From Siphonodentalium dalli (Eukaryota; Mollusca; Scaphopoda; Gadilida; Siphonodentaliidae), in assembly GCA_032622095.1 (NCBI GenBank), contig CP136061.1, forward strand, positions 40,553,797-40,617,796: a DNA stretch of 64,000 nucleotides, read 5' to 3'. Numbering within the stretch: the first letter of the stretch is position 1; the number at the start of each line of letters is the position of its first letter. Below, in pieces: positions 34,800-47,300 of this stretch. A program made the translations under genes and the position numbers. The notes below the pieces were generated by a model that worked only from the letters and a program-made list of their open reading frames with translations, did not search any database and was not told the origin of the DNA.

Positions 34800-36312
34800 G
34801 ATGGCTACCAAAATGGCCACCGAAAATTGTCGAAATTTAAGTTCTGCTCAGAGGAGAGCCGAAACAACACATCGGTTGTGAGCTAACGATGACAGACCCA
34901 TTAAACATGTTGCCAATAATCTACTACCACAATAAGTTCAGCCCGTAATGTTCCAACTAAGCAGTATCTACTGCAGGATCCAACATGATGTCCACTTATT
35001 ACAAGGGACTATCTGGAAATTAATTAAAAAGAAATTAAATTGCGCACGAATCTGGATTATTTGAAAACATAATAGTCCGGAAGCATCAGGCTATAATGGG
35101 TTTTCCAGTGATGGCGAAAGTGAAAAGGATAGGAGGGAAAAGCGAATAATCTGGGGTTTACTTAATTGGTGGGAAAGTTGGTTATCGGAGCTGGGGAGTT
35201 TCAAAGTAAAATTATTTTCTTCAATATCAAGAGGAAAATGAAAATTCGCACGTACATTGTATACCCTTCACACTCCATGTGACAATTCCGTGTCATGCGA
35301 TTGTGGGTATATACATGTGGATAGAAACATTCTAGTAAATATATAGACGCACCGATATCTACTACACATTTAGTGAATTTCATCAATGATATGTAGACAC
35401 AATGTGTGCCACCGCTGGATCTGACCCATAGGCGTAAATGTATCAAACATTTAGCTTGATGAACTGGTATTTCAAGGTTGTCATTGGATAGAAATGCCAC
35501 ATGAACATGGTGATTAACAACATGTTTGTCTAAGAAATGTGAACAATGAACATGTTATTTTCCGGATGCTAGACAATCAAACTGCCACATAAGGCGTTCA
35601 TTCATGCTCATCAGAGCACGACATATGTGCAAATTAATGACACGAAAACTATTTCATGCGGACGACGTACTCTAGACCTACATGCAACGTCATTTCCTAT
35701 TAACTTTTATTGTTTGTACGGACGGTTTCGAGGTTTGAAAATCACGCTTCTCCAAGAAGACCTCCACATACTTACGGAGTCGATGTGTAAACAATGTATG
35801 GGGATAGTTTCTTCATAAATATATGTATTTGGCACACGTATTTCTAGGACATAAGAGATCACCATTTACCGGAGAGTTGATATCTGGGAAGAGATGAGAG
35901 TAAAACTACTTTTCGTGCATGTCGAAATGGGGAATCCATGGGCTACATTTAGTTCCAGCTTGAAACTTGAAAATGATGGCCGAGCCCGAATAGTTAATAT
36001 TTCGTCGCATCAGTGCTATAATGTAACCCACATTTTCAACTTTCCGAGAAAATGAAGGTTGAAGTTTTTAGACAACTTTTCTCCTAATGTTGACAAAGCA
36101 TGACGTATTGTTGTATTTATCCCAATGAAAACAGACATTAGCTGTTCATTGAACCACATATTGTTTTCTGTTTACTCCCTCGTTTTCTTTTAAAAAGCAA
36201 TAGATTGTTTGGAGATATCACATTTTGCGCACGCCAGCGACGATTCGTTTCCGTGCTATAATGAAGTTGTGCTAATAAATGCAGATTAAGCTAAATATGG
36301 TGGCAATCGCAT
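34800..36312. other. Interior of the inverted-repeat transposon, no gene seen
   Basis: The longest open frames (35201-35500 minus, 35627-35818 plus) have no recognisable motif. It could hold decayed transposase sequence, but I cannot support that. Confidence 0.4.
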
Positions 36313-36998
36313 GTGTCTATTAGGGTTGAAACGATTAATCGACTAGTCGTAGACGACGCTGAAATGTCAGAACGTCGACTCTGAATTTTGCCGTCGACAA
36401 GTCGGAATATAGTGTATTAGTTTCATGTATAACGTTTTCAAGATTAATTCCGGCATAAACGGTGTTAACTGCGCGTAAGTTATGGTAAGTATAATGTTTG
36501 GTGGCACCCGGAATTTACAGTAGTACTAGTATAGACACACACGGACCTGTGACCCCGACTTAATTGAACGAATGGAATTGACAACACAATGTCTCACTCG
36601 TCGTTTGAGGTCAAAGACATGATGGCAATGATTGTAGCAGCTTTGTCGTTTGTCCGAGACCGCTTTTATATAGACACTGTGTATATTTCAATTGATCTTG
36701 CACCGTCAGGTTATGAGGCGATGCTGGGTGAAGGTCGCTTAAGGTGACGTCATTGGTGCTACCGTATATAAATGATACTGACATTAAGAACTGGCTATCG
36801 TATTCTACAACGTAGCCTATACTATAGGGGCGTATTTAGTCGGAACATTAACATTGTATAGTGACACCGCTCGGCAGCGGTTTATTGGTGATCACGTGAC
36901 TAAACGAAATAATCTCGAACGCTGATATTAAATTTAAAACCTATATAAATGATCGTGTTTCTAATAATTATCCACCACATGTCTAATTATATAATTAC

Positions 36999-39374
36999 TA
37001 GAAGGTGACCCGACTTCGTCCGGGCTTTGACCTTGAATTGTCCATTTTGAAGGTCAAGGTCAAGTGGGGTCACGATTTGACCAGTCCAAAAACACTGCCC
37101 GGACAATAGTACCCGACAAACGTGCCCGTCGAAATCCATCCGGTTTTACCCGATTTGACCTTGAATTGATCATTTTGAAGGTCAATGTCAGGTCGGGGTC
37201 ACGATTTAACCCGTCCAAAACACTCAGTGGACAAAAGTAACCCTATGTATAAAATTTCGTCGAAATCCCCTCAAAATTGGCGATTTGACCTTGAATTGAC
37301 CCGATTTCAAGGTCAAGGTCACGTCGCACGGGCAAATGAATATGCTTATGAGACTCCCGATACGAAAATACCCCCACATACCAAGTTTCATCGAAATCCC
37401 GTGATATTCGGGCGTTTGACCTTGACATGACCCGATTTCAAGGTCACGTCGCACGGGCAAATTAATAGGTTTTTGCCACTCCCCGGCCGAAGGTATCCCC
37501 ACATACCAAGTTTCATCGAAATCCCGTGATATTCGGGCGTTTGACCTTGAAATTACCCAAGGTCACGTCGCACGGGCAAATTAATAGGCCTATGTCACTC
37601 CCCGGCCGAAAATACCCCCACATACCAAGTTTCATCGAAATCGGCTAGGCCGTTTTCGAGTCCATCGATTACAGACAGACAGACACACACAGATCTTTCA
37701 AAATATATAATAGACTAGAAGGTGACCCGACTTCGTCCGGGCTATTCAAAAACCAAATTTCAAGTCGATTGCTCCACCCGTTTCCGAGATCTGGTCTGCG
37801 CATGCGGGAAGCTGGCGTCGCACGGGCTCGGCGACCCGATAAAATTCGTATCCGGGGCAAGATACATTTACATACCAAATTTCAAGTCGATAGCTCCACC
37901 CGTTTCCGAGATATATAGCCCGATGTCATTTGCGGATACCTCGGCCGGTGATGAGTTAACGCGACATCGGCCGGATAAGAGTTAACGCGATCACGTCACG
38001 ATATGTTGATGGCGTAATATATTTACGCAATGATTTTCGATGAGCGAAGCATGGTCCTGCGTTCTTCCCGATAATTAAGGTAGAAACTTTAAACGTACAC
38101 AGGCGTGTGATGCATCATTGGAAAGATGAAGCGCCACAGATTCTAACCGTGCAAATTATATGACTGGCAATTTATTATTCGCGCTATATCGAATCGATTT
38201 GTGAGCACCGAACTGAAATATATTAGCGCAAAACGGCGTAAAAACAGATTTGACCTCGGCACGTGAAAAGTTGACCTCGGATCTGAAAATCAATAGGCCT
38301 ATGTTACTCCTGACCCGAAAATACCAGTCCTTCGAATTTGGAAAACGTAGGTGCGCGATATATCGCTCGGAGCTTTTGGAATTTGCGCGCGCCTTTTTTG
38401 AGGGAGCACAATTCAAATTAACATGGATGAAATGATTACTGAATAAAGACAAACACAAGTATAATGATACACACGTATAATTCCAAGTGTGCCTGTGCGC
38501 AACATAAAGTGAAAAACAGAAATAAAAACATATGTTTAGATTGTAGTACAATATCTAGTCCACAATATTAAATCCGATTATCCGGCAATCTAGGTGAATC
38601 TAATCACGGTAATGAGTCCACTTCCGCGTCTGAGAGCGCATGCTCATCAGACTCACAGTCGCTTAAAACTTCAAACTCGGAAGTGGAATGGTTACCGCAA
38701 TCCGATTCACCGGAATCCGACGAATCAACCGGGGCTCTCTTTCGTTTTGATAGAGTCGGTATTTCGGAGGCTCCAATGTCCATTTTTCGCTTTCTCCGAG
38801 TCGAGAGATACTGGCTTCGAAGTATAGCTTCGAAGTATAGTTAAACTTAAACCCTAATCTATGGCAATAGTATTCAAATGAATCGGCGAATCCCGCATGC
38901 TGAAACATCAAACGAGGCCGCCAAAGAATTGACACAGTTTTTTGCGGGAACTCGCACGTGCAGCAGTTGTGATGAGGTGTCATCCCAATCATTGAGTGAG
39001 AAAGACGCCGGCGGCCGCTTTGATCTTTGTTATCATGTTCGTAATCAACGTCATCGCTGCTGAGAAAGATACACGGTGAATAGTCTTGTCGGCGTTTAAC
39101 TATTGATGTGCTGTTTGTTAAAATCTCGTTCACTGGCTGCAAATTCCGACGCGCGCATTTAAAATTTTCGGCGTGCGCATTTAATAACTCGCTGGTTTTT
39201 AGATCCGCGTGCGCCAAGGCGCGCAAGCGCAATTGCGCGCCTCAAAATCGAAGGACTGAAATACCCCCACATACCAAGTTTCATCGAAATCGGCTGGGCC
39301 ATTTTCGAGTCCATCGATTACACACAGACAGATACACACACACACACACAGATCTTTCAAAATATATAATAGAT
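36999..39374. mobile_element. TAGAAGGTGACCCG element pair nested in hAT B
   Basis: Two related units in tandem each begin (C)TAGAAGGTGACCCGACTTC and end CAGATCTTTCAAAATATATA plus ATAGA; the first runs 36999-37712, the second 37713-39374. Inside are repeated ~120-bp blocks with TTTCATCGAAATC, GACCTTGA and AAGGTCACGTCGCACGGGC. The tail TTTTCGAGTCCATCGATTAC with CAGACAGACA resembles 3' ends of some non-LTR or Penelope-type elements, but I cannot place the class. The insertion point in hAT B is AATTAC/ATTCAG. Confidence 0.65.
38326..39257. mobile_element. AGTCCTTCG-ended element, innermost insertion
   Basis: The ends AGTCCTTCGAATTT and AAAATCGAAGGACT bound 932 bp. The flanks AAAATACC (38318-38325) and GAAATACC (39258-39265) match in seven of eight bases. 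The host repeat is seen uninterrupted at 37606 (GAAAATACCCCCACATACC). A minus-strand open frame of 189 codons (39232-38663) and an overlapping plus-strand frame rich in S, D and E run through it. Neither has a motif that I know. Confidence 0.7.
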
Positions 39375-39630
39375 ATTCAGTGTGTTGGATAAATATCAAG
39401 ATGTTTACAGTATTATTTCCCAAATAAATTGGTGTGTATGCAGGGAAATGCGCAACGCAATAGACCGTCATTGCATCAGTCATCAGTGTACGCCATGTAC
39501 GATGAATTTTCCGTACAATGTTATGTTTGAAAGTTTTGATATCGGGTACCGACTAGTCGACGCAACGCAACTTTTGGGCCTCGACTAGTCGACTCTGAAA
39601 TTCACTAATCGTTTCAACACTAGTGTCTAT

Positions 39631-40499
39631 GAACTAAAAAGTGCGTATTTTACACTATGAAAATTCACCCATGTGCATCATCATACAGAAATGTGTGGAA
39701 CAGTCACAAAATTTAAATCACCAAATGATCACGTGACTAACATGGAGATACTACCATATAGCACACATTTTAGAATTCACAAACACAAAACAGAAGTCAC
39801 GTGGACAACCTGAAGCGTCCGATTGGCTGCTGTTGGACATACGACCTCATAGCACAAATAATTATAAAGATCGCTGGAGATACGACATTTGCTTCACTGG
39901 TTTGTGCGAATATTTGTCATCCAATACAAAAACAGTTTGGCCCATCGGATTGGATTTTTTCTCACGATTCGAATTGTATCAAATACTCATTTCCCGCCAT
40001 AATGGAGTTACGACATTATAGCACTGATGTGTCGAGATTTTGTCAACCCGTGGGAAGCCACCAAAAGATTGAAAATAAATAGTTTTGATGTATATGAGCC
40101 ACATACATGTATATTAGCCAACTATCAACTGCATCCACCACTCACAACTTCCATTATATGATAAGCTGGGCAGAGTCTACCATTTTCGTTTTGGAAGCCA
40201 TATTAGATAAAATTTATTGTTTCTTTTGTTCTATTTGATATGGAATGTTCACAAATAAAAGAAACGCTCAATTATTTTGGAGACAAGATCTGCTCATCCC
40301 TAAATATCAAATGTGACCAGAACCCCAAAGTCGATTTTGGTTAAATTTCATACCGCATTTGTTATAACTTATTAGTGAAGGACCGGAGTAAACTATGATC
40401 TAATCGATTAGACATGTCATTGCTGGAATGATCAGTTGACACGATCATTAAAAGAATATACCCATTGTTTCCCAGTTCAGAGAGCAATAAGTGATAAAC
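39631..40499. other. Interior of the inverted-repeat transposon, right side
   Basis: No recognisable protein. The open frame at 39801-40082 has cysteines and aromatics but no known pattern. Confidence 0.4.
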
Positions 40500-41340
40500 A
40501 GAAGTGATAGAAAATAGTATTTCTCACATCAGGTGGCCATTTTGGCAGCCATTTTTGGTACTGATTTTTAAGTTTTTACATAGAGCTAGCATAATGGCAT
40601 CATAAAGAGGTATACATTCGTATTTATTTAGTCAATTTTATTCATCAACCACTACTTGTAATGGATTGAATGACACTGTGATCAATATCCGCCATTTTCC
40701 ATATTTTGACCGCCATTTTGAGACAAAGCGCCAATTATGGTTTCATTGAATTGGAGTATTCATAGATATTGGTATGCCCAACTTACATTGTACCGTTCTG
40801 TCCATTTCTTGTTGATATATGACTGTAATCCCAATGGCGATTTTTGTGGAATTTTATACCGCGGTCTGTAAAATCGAATTTTTGAGGGTGTAGATGAGTC
40901 TGGGACCCCATTTATGGTATCTTTCATTGCTCCAATGCTGAATTAACATGAATAAGACTAATCAAAGTCGCCAGTCTGAACCATTATCAAACAACAGGAA
41001 TTGATCTTTAAGATATTAGGCAAAAACTTCAAATGTTCGAGTTTAGGCCGCCATTTTGGCGGCCATCTGGGACGAGGGGTTCCATATTACCTTTGCAATA
41101 ATGTATACATTTGTATACATATGACAACATTTGTTCTCACTATAATCGAATTAATCTCAGTCAGAGTATCTTTTGACTAACGGCAGCCATGTTGGACGCC
41201 ATCTTGGATCCTAAATTTTCCCCAAAGCGGATTTTAGCGGATTTTGGATATGTTATACACGAGATTCTCCCGATTCGAATGACACCAAAACTGCTTCTTT
41301 ACCAATTTCTTCTGGGTCTAACCCTCCGACGACCACACTA

Positions 41341-44300
41341 TTAGACCCTCTGGGACAGTCTCACCTCTAGTTATATCATGTACACTGTGGGGGTATCCTT
41401 AAATCCGCTGGGACAGTCTCACCTCTAGTTATATCATGTGCACTGTGGGGGGTATCCTTAGACCCTCTGGGACAGTCTCACCTCTAGTTATATCATGTGC
41501 ACTGGGGGGGGGGGGTATCCTTAAATCCGCTGGAACAGTCTCACCTCTAGTTATATCATGTGCACTGGGGGGGGTATCCTTAAATCCGCTGGAACAGTCT
41601 CACCTCTAGTTATATCATGTACACTGTGGGGGTATCCTTAGACCCTCTGGGACAGTCTCACCTCTAGTTATATCATGTACACTGTGGGGGGTATCCTTAA
41701 ATCCGGCTGGAACAGTCTCACCTCTAGTTATATCATGTGCACTGGGGGGGTATCCTTAAATCCGGCTGGAACAGTCTCACCTCTAGTTATATCATGTACA
41801 CTGTGGGGGGTATCCTTAGACCCTCTGGGACAGTCTCACCTCTAGTTATATCATGTGCACTGGGGGGGGGGGGTATCCTTAAATCCGCTGGAACAGTCTC
41901 ACCTCTAGTTATATCATGTACACTGTGGGGGGTATCCTTAGACCCTCTGGGACAGTCTCACCTCTAGTTATATCATGTACACTGTGTGGGGTATCCTTAA
42001 ATCCGGCTGGAACAGTCTCACCTCTAGTTATATCATGTACACTGTGGGGGGTATCCTTAGACCCTCTGGGACAGTCTCACCTCTAGTTATATCATGTACA
42101 CTGTGGGGGTATCCTTAGACCCTCTGGGACAGTCTCACCTCTAGTTATATCATGTGCACTGGGGGGGGGGGGGGGTATCATTAAATCCGGCTGGAACAGT
42201 CTCACCTCTAGTTATATCATGTGCACTGGGGGGGGGGGATCCTTAAATCCGGCTGGAACAGTCTCACCTCTAGTTATATCATGTACACTGTGGGGGGTAA
42301 CCTTAGACCCTCTGGGACAGTCTCACCTCTAGTTATATCATGTACACTGGGGGGGGGGTATCCTTAGACCCTCTGGGACAGTCTCACCTCTAGTTATATC
42401 ATGTGCACTGGGGGGGGGGGTATCCTTAAATCCGGCTGGAACAGTCTCACCTCTAGTTATATCATGTACACTGTGGGGGGTAACCTTAGACCCTCTGGGA
42501 CAGTCTCACCTCTAGTTATATCATGTACACTGGTGGGGGGGGGGGTATCCTTAGACCCTCTGGGACAGTCTCACCTCTAGTTATATCATGTGCACTGGGG
42601 GGTATCCTTAAATCCGGCTGGAACAGTCTCACCTCTAGTTATATCATGTGCACTGGGGGGTATCCTTAAATTCGGCTGGAACAGTCTCTCCTCTAGTTAT
42701 ATCATGTACACTGTGGGGGGTATCCTTAGACCCTCTGGGACAGTCTCACCTCTAGTTATATCATGTGCACTGGGGGGTAACCTTAGACCCTCTGGAACAG
42801 TCTCACCTCTAGTTATATCATGTACACTGTGGGGGGTATCCTTAGACCCTCTGGGACAGTCTCACCTCTAGTTATATCATGTGCACTGGGGGGTAACCTT
42901 AGACCCTCTGGACAGTCTCACCTCTAGTTATATCATGTGCACTGGGGGGGGGGTATCATTAAATCCGCTGGAACAGTCTCATCTCTAGTTATATCATGTA
43001 CACTGTGGGGGTATCCTTAGACCCTCTGGGACAGTCTCACCTCTAGTTATATAATGTGCACTGGGGGGGGATCCTTAAATCCGGCTGGAACAGTCTCACC
43101 TCTAGTTATATCATGTGCACTGGGGGGGGGGGGGGGTATCCTTAAATTCGGCTGGAACAGTCTCACCTCTAGTTATATCATGTACACTGTGGGGGGGTAA
43201 CCTTAGACCCTCTGGGACAGTCTCACCTCTAGTTATATCATGTACACTGTGGGGGGTATCCTTAGACCCTCTGGGACAGTCTCACCTCTAGTTATATCAT
43301 GTACACTGTGGGGGGTAACCTTAGACCCTCTGGGACAGTCTCACCTCTAGTTATATCATGTGCACTGGGGGGGGGTATCCTTAGACCCTCTGGGACAGTC
43401 TCACCTCTAGTTATATCATGTGTACTGTGGGGGTAACCTTAGACCCTCTGGGACAGTCTCACCTCTAGTTATATCATGTACACTGGGGGGGTATCCTTAG
43501 ACCCTCTGGGACAGTCTCACCTCTAGTTATATCATGTACACTGTGGGGGGTAACCTTAGACCCTCTGGGACAGTCTCACCTCTAGTTATATCATGTACAC
43601 TGTGGGGGGTATCCTTAAATCCGGCTGGAACAGTCTCACCTCTAGTTATATCATGTGCACTGGGGGGGTATCCTTAAATTCGGCTGGAACAGTCTCACCT
43701 CTAGTTATATCATGTACACTGTGGGGGGTAACCTTAGACCCTCTGCGACAGTCTCACCTCTAGTTATATCATGTACACTGTGGGGGTAACCTTAGACCCT
43801 CTGGGACAGTCTCACCTCTAGTTATATCATGTACACTGGGGGGGGGGGTATCCTTAGACCCTCTGGGACAGTCTCACCTCTAGTTATATCATGTACACTG
43901 GGGGGGGTATCCTTAGACCCTCTGGGACAGTCTCACCTCTAGTTATATCATGTGCACTGGGGGGGGGGGGGTAACGTTAGACCCTCTGGGACAGTCTCAC
44001 CTCTAGTTATATCATGTACACTGTGGGGGTAACCTTAGACCCTCTGTGACAGTCTCACCTCTAGTTATATCATGTACACTGGGGGGGGGGGGGGTATCCT
44101 TAGACCCTCTTGGACAGTCTCACCTCTAGTTATATCATGTGCACTGGGGGGGGGGGGGTAACCTTAGACCCTCTGGGACAGTCTCACCTCTAGTTATATC
44201 ATGTACACTGTGGGGGGTATCCTTAGACCCTCTGGGACAGTCTCACCTCTAGTTATATCATGTACACTGGGGGGGGGGGGGGGTATCCTTAGACCCTCTG

Positions 44301-47300
44301 GGACAGTCTCACCTCTAGTTATATCATGTGCACTGGGGGGGGGGGGTAACCTTAGACCCTCTGGGACAGTCTCACCTCTAGTTATATCATGTGCACTGGG
44401 GGGGGGGGGTATCCTTAGACCCTCTGGGACAGTCTCACCTCTAGTTATATCATGTACACTGTGGAGGGTATCCTTAGACCCTCTGGGACAGTCTCACCTC
44501 TAGTTATATCATGTACACTGGGGGGGGGGGGGTATCCTTAGACCCTCTGGGACAGTCTCACCTCTAGTTATATCATGTGCACTGGGGGGGAGGTAACCTT
44601 AGACCCTCTGGGACAGTCTCACCTCTAGTTATATCATGTGCACTGGGGGGGTATCCTTAAATCCGCTGGAACAGTCTCACCTCTAGTTATATCATGTACA
44701 CTGGGGGGGGGGTATCCTTAGACCCTCTGGGACAGTCTCACCTCTAGTTATATCATGTGCACTGGGGGGGGGGGTATCCTTAAATCCGGCTGGAACAGTC
44801 TCACCTCTAGTTATATCATGTGCACTGGGGGGGTATCCTTAAATCCGGCTGGAACAGTCTCACCTCTAGTTATATCATGTACACTGTGGGGGGTAACCTT
44901 AGACCCTCTGGGAGAGTCTCACCTCTAGTTATATCATGTACACTGTGGGGGGTATCCTTAGACCCTCTGGGACAGTCTCACCTCTAGTTATATCATGTAC
45001 ACTGTGGGGGGTAACCTTAGACCCTCTGGGACAGTCTCACCTCTAGTTATATCATGTGCACTGGGGGTATCCTTAAATCCGCTGGAACAGTCTCACCTCT
45101 AGTTATATCATGTACACTGGGGGGGGGGGTATCCTTAGACCCTCTGGGACAGTCTCACCTCTAGTTATATCATGTACACTGTGGGGGGTATCCTTAAATC
45201 CGCTGGAACAGTCTCACCTCTAGTTATATCATGTACACTGTGGGGGGTAACCTTAGACCCTCTGGGACAGTCTCACCTCTAGTTATATCATGTGCACTGG
45301 GGGGGGGGGGGGGTATCCTTAAATCCGCTGGAACAGTCTCACCTCTAGTTATATCATGTACACTGTGGGGGGTAACCTTAGACCCTCTGGGACAGTCTCA
45401 CCTCTAGTTATATCATGTACACTGTGGGGGGTAACCTTAGACCCTCTGGGACAGTCTCACCTCTAGTTATATCATGTGCACTGGGGGGGGGGGTATCCTT
45501 AGACCCTCTGGGACAGTCTCACCTCTAGTTATATCATGTGCACTGGGGGGGTAACCTTAGACCCTCTGGGACAGTCTCACCTCTAGTTATATCATGTGCA
45601 CTGGGGGGGGGGGGGTATCCTTAAATCCGCTGGAACAGTCTCACCTCTAGTTATATCATGTGCACTGGGGGGGGGGTATCCTTAAATCCGGCTGGAACAG
45701 TCTCACCTCTAGTTATATCATGTACACTGTGGGGTATCCTTAGACCCTCTGGGACAGTCTCACCTCTAGTTATATCATGTGCACTGGGGGGGGGGGGGGT
45801 ATCCTTAAATCCGCTGGAACAGTCTCACCTCTAGTTATATCATGTACACTGGGGGGGGGGTATCCTTAGACCCTCTGGGACAGTCTCACCTCTAGTTATA
45901 TCATGTACACTGGGGGGTATCCTTAAATCCGCTGGAACAGTCTCACCTCTAGTTATATCATGTACACTGTGGGGGGGTAACCTTAGACCCTCTGGGACAG
46001 TCTCACCTCTAGTTATATCATGTACACTGTGGGGGTAACCTTAGACCCTCTGTGACAGTCTCACCTCTAGTTATATCATGTACACTGGGGGGGGGGGGGG
46101 GTATCCTTAGACCCTCTGGGACAGTCTCACCTCTAGTTATATCATGTACACTGTGGGGGGTATCCTTAGACCCTCTGGGACAGTCTCACCTCTAGTTATA
46201 TCATGTACACTGGGGGGGGGGGTATCCTTAGACCCTCTGGGACAGTCTCACCTCTAGTTATATCATGTGCACTGGGGGGGGATAACCTTAGACCCTCTGG
46301 GACAGTCTCACCTCTAGTTATATCATGTGCACTGGGGGGGGGGTATCCTTAGACCCTCTGGGACAGTCTCACCTCTAGTTATATCATGTACACTGTGGGG
46401 GGTATCCTTAGACCCTCTGGGACAGTCTCACCTCTAGTTATATCATGTACACTGGGGGGGGGGGTATCCTTAGACCCTCTGGGACAGTCTCACCTCTAGT
46501 TATATCATGTGCACGGGGGGGGGGGGTAACCTTAGACCCTCTGGGACAGTCTCACCTCTAGTTATATCATGTGCACTGGGGGGTATCCTTAAATCCGCTG
46601 GAACAGTCTCACCTCTAGTTATATCATGTACACTGGGGGGGGGGGTATCCTTAGACCCTCTGGGACAGTCTCACCTCTAGTTATATCATGTGCACTGGGG
46701 GGGGTATCCTTAAATCCGGCTGGAACAGTCTCACCTCTAGTTATATCATGTGCACTGGGGGGGTATCCTTAAATCCGGCTGGAACAGTCTCACCTCTAGT
46801 TATATCATGTACACTGTGGGGGGTAACCTTAGACCCTCTGGGACAGTCTCACCTCTAGTTATATCATGTACACTGTGGGGGGTATCCTTAGACCCTCTGG
46901 GACAGTCTCACCTCTAGTTATATCATGTACACTGTGGGGGGTAACCTTAGACCCTCTGGGACAGTCTCACCTCTAGTTATATCATGTGCACTGGGGGGGT
47001 ATCCTTAAATCCGCTGGAACAGTCTCACCTCTAGTTATATCATGTACACTGGGGGGGGGGGGGGTATCCTTAGACCCTCTGGGACAGTCTCACCTCTAGT
47101 TATATCATGTACACTGTGGGGGGTATCCTTAAATCCGCTGGAACAGTCTCACCTCTAGTTATATCATGTACACTGTGGGGGGTAACCTTAGACCCTCTGG
47201 GACAGTCTCACCTCTAGTTATATCATGTGCACTGGGGGGGGGGGGGTATCCTTAAATCCGCTGGAACAGTCTCACCTCTAGTTATATCATGTACACTGTG

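Larger units (their letters stand above)
36321..39622. mobile_element. hAT transposon copy B, with nested insertions
   Basis: The ends TAGGGTTGAAACGATTAATC and CTAATCGTTTCAACACTA are the same as copy A (9078-10007). A perfect 8-bp duplication GTGTCTAT flanks it (36313-36320 and 39623-39630). Collinearity with copy A breaks at 36998 and resumes at 39375, which marks a 2.4 kb nested insertion. Without that it would be about 0.93 kb, like copy A. Non-autonomous. Confidence 0.93.
33804..41340. mobile_element. Long inverted-repeat transposon in the satellite, copy 1
   Basis: The terminal repeats TAGTGTGGTCGT and ACGACCACACTA are the tips of inverted arms of several hundred bases (about 33804-34500 and 40500-41340). 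The arms contain CAAGATGGCGTCTAACAT, CCAAAATGGCGGCC, and TATCCAAAATC(T/C)GCTAAAATC. A TTA duplication flanks it (33801-33803 and 41341-41343) in a satellite monomer. The interior (about 34900-36312 and 39631-40500) has no recognisable transposase, and a hAT (36321-39622) is nested in it. A 3-bp duplication is seen in EnSpm/CACTA, Harbinger and Academ. The TIR does not decide between them. Confidence 0.82.

Noticed and set aside
35201-35500. 99-codon minus-strand open frame
   Set aside because: No recognisable domain. It is in the non-coding centre of the inverted-repeat transposon.
39801-40082. 93-codon frame inside inverted-repeat copy 1 as a transposase
   Set aside because: No catalytic or DNA-binding pattern is recognisable and it overlaps another frame.
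33804-41340. Assignment of the inverted-repeat element to PIF/Harbinger
   Set aside because: The TTA duplication would fit, but copy 2 duplicates TAG, which is outside the usual TWA target, and no Harbinger transposase is seen.
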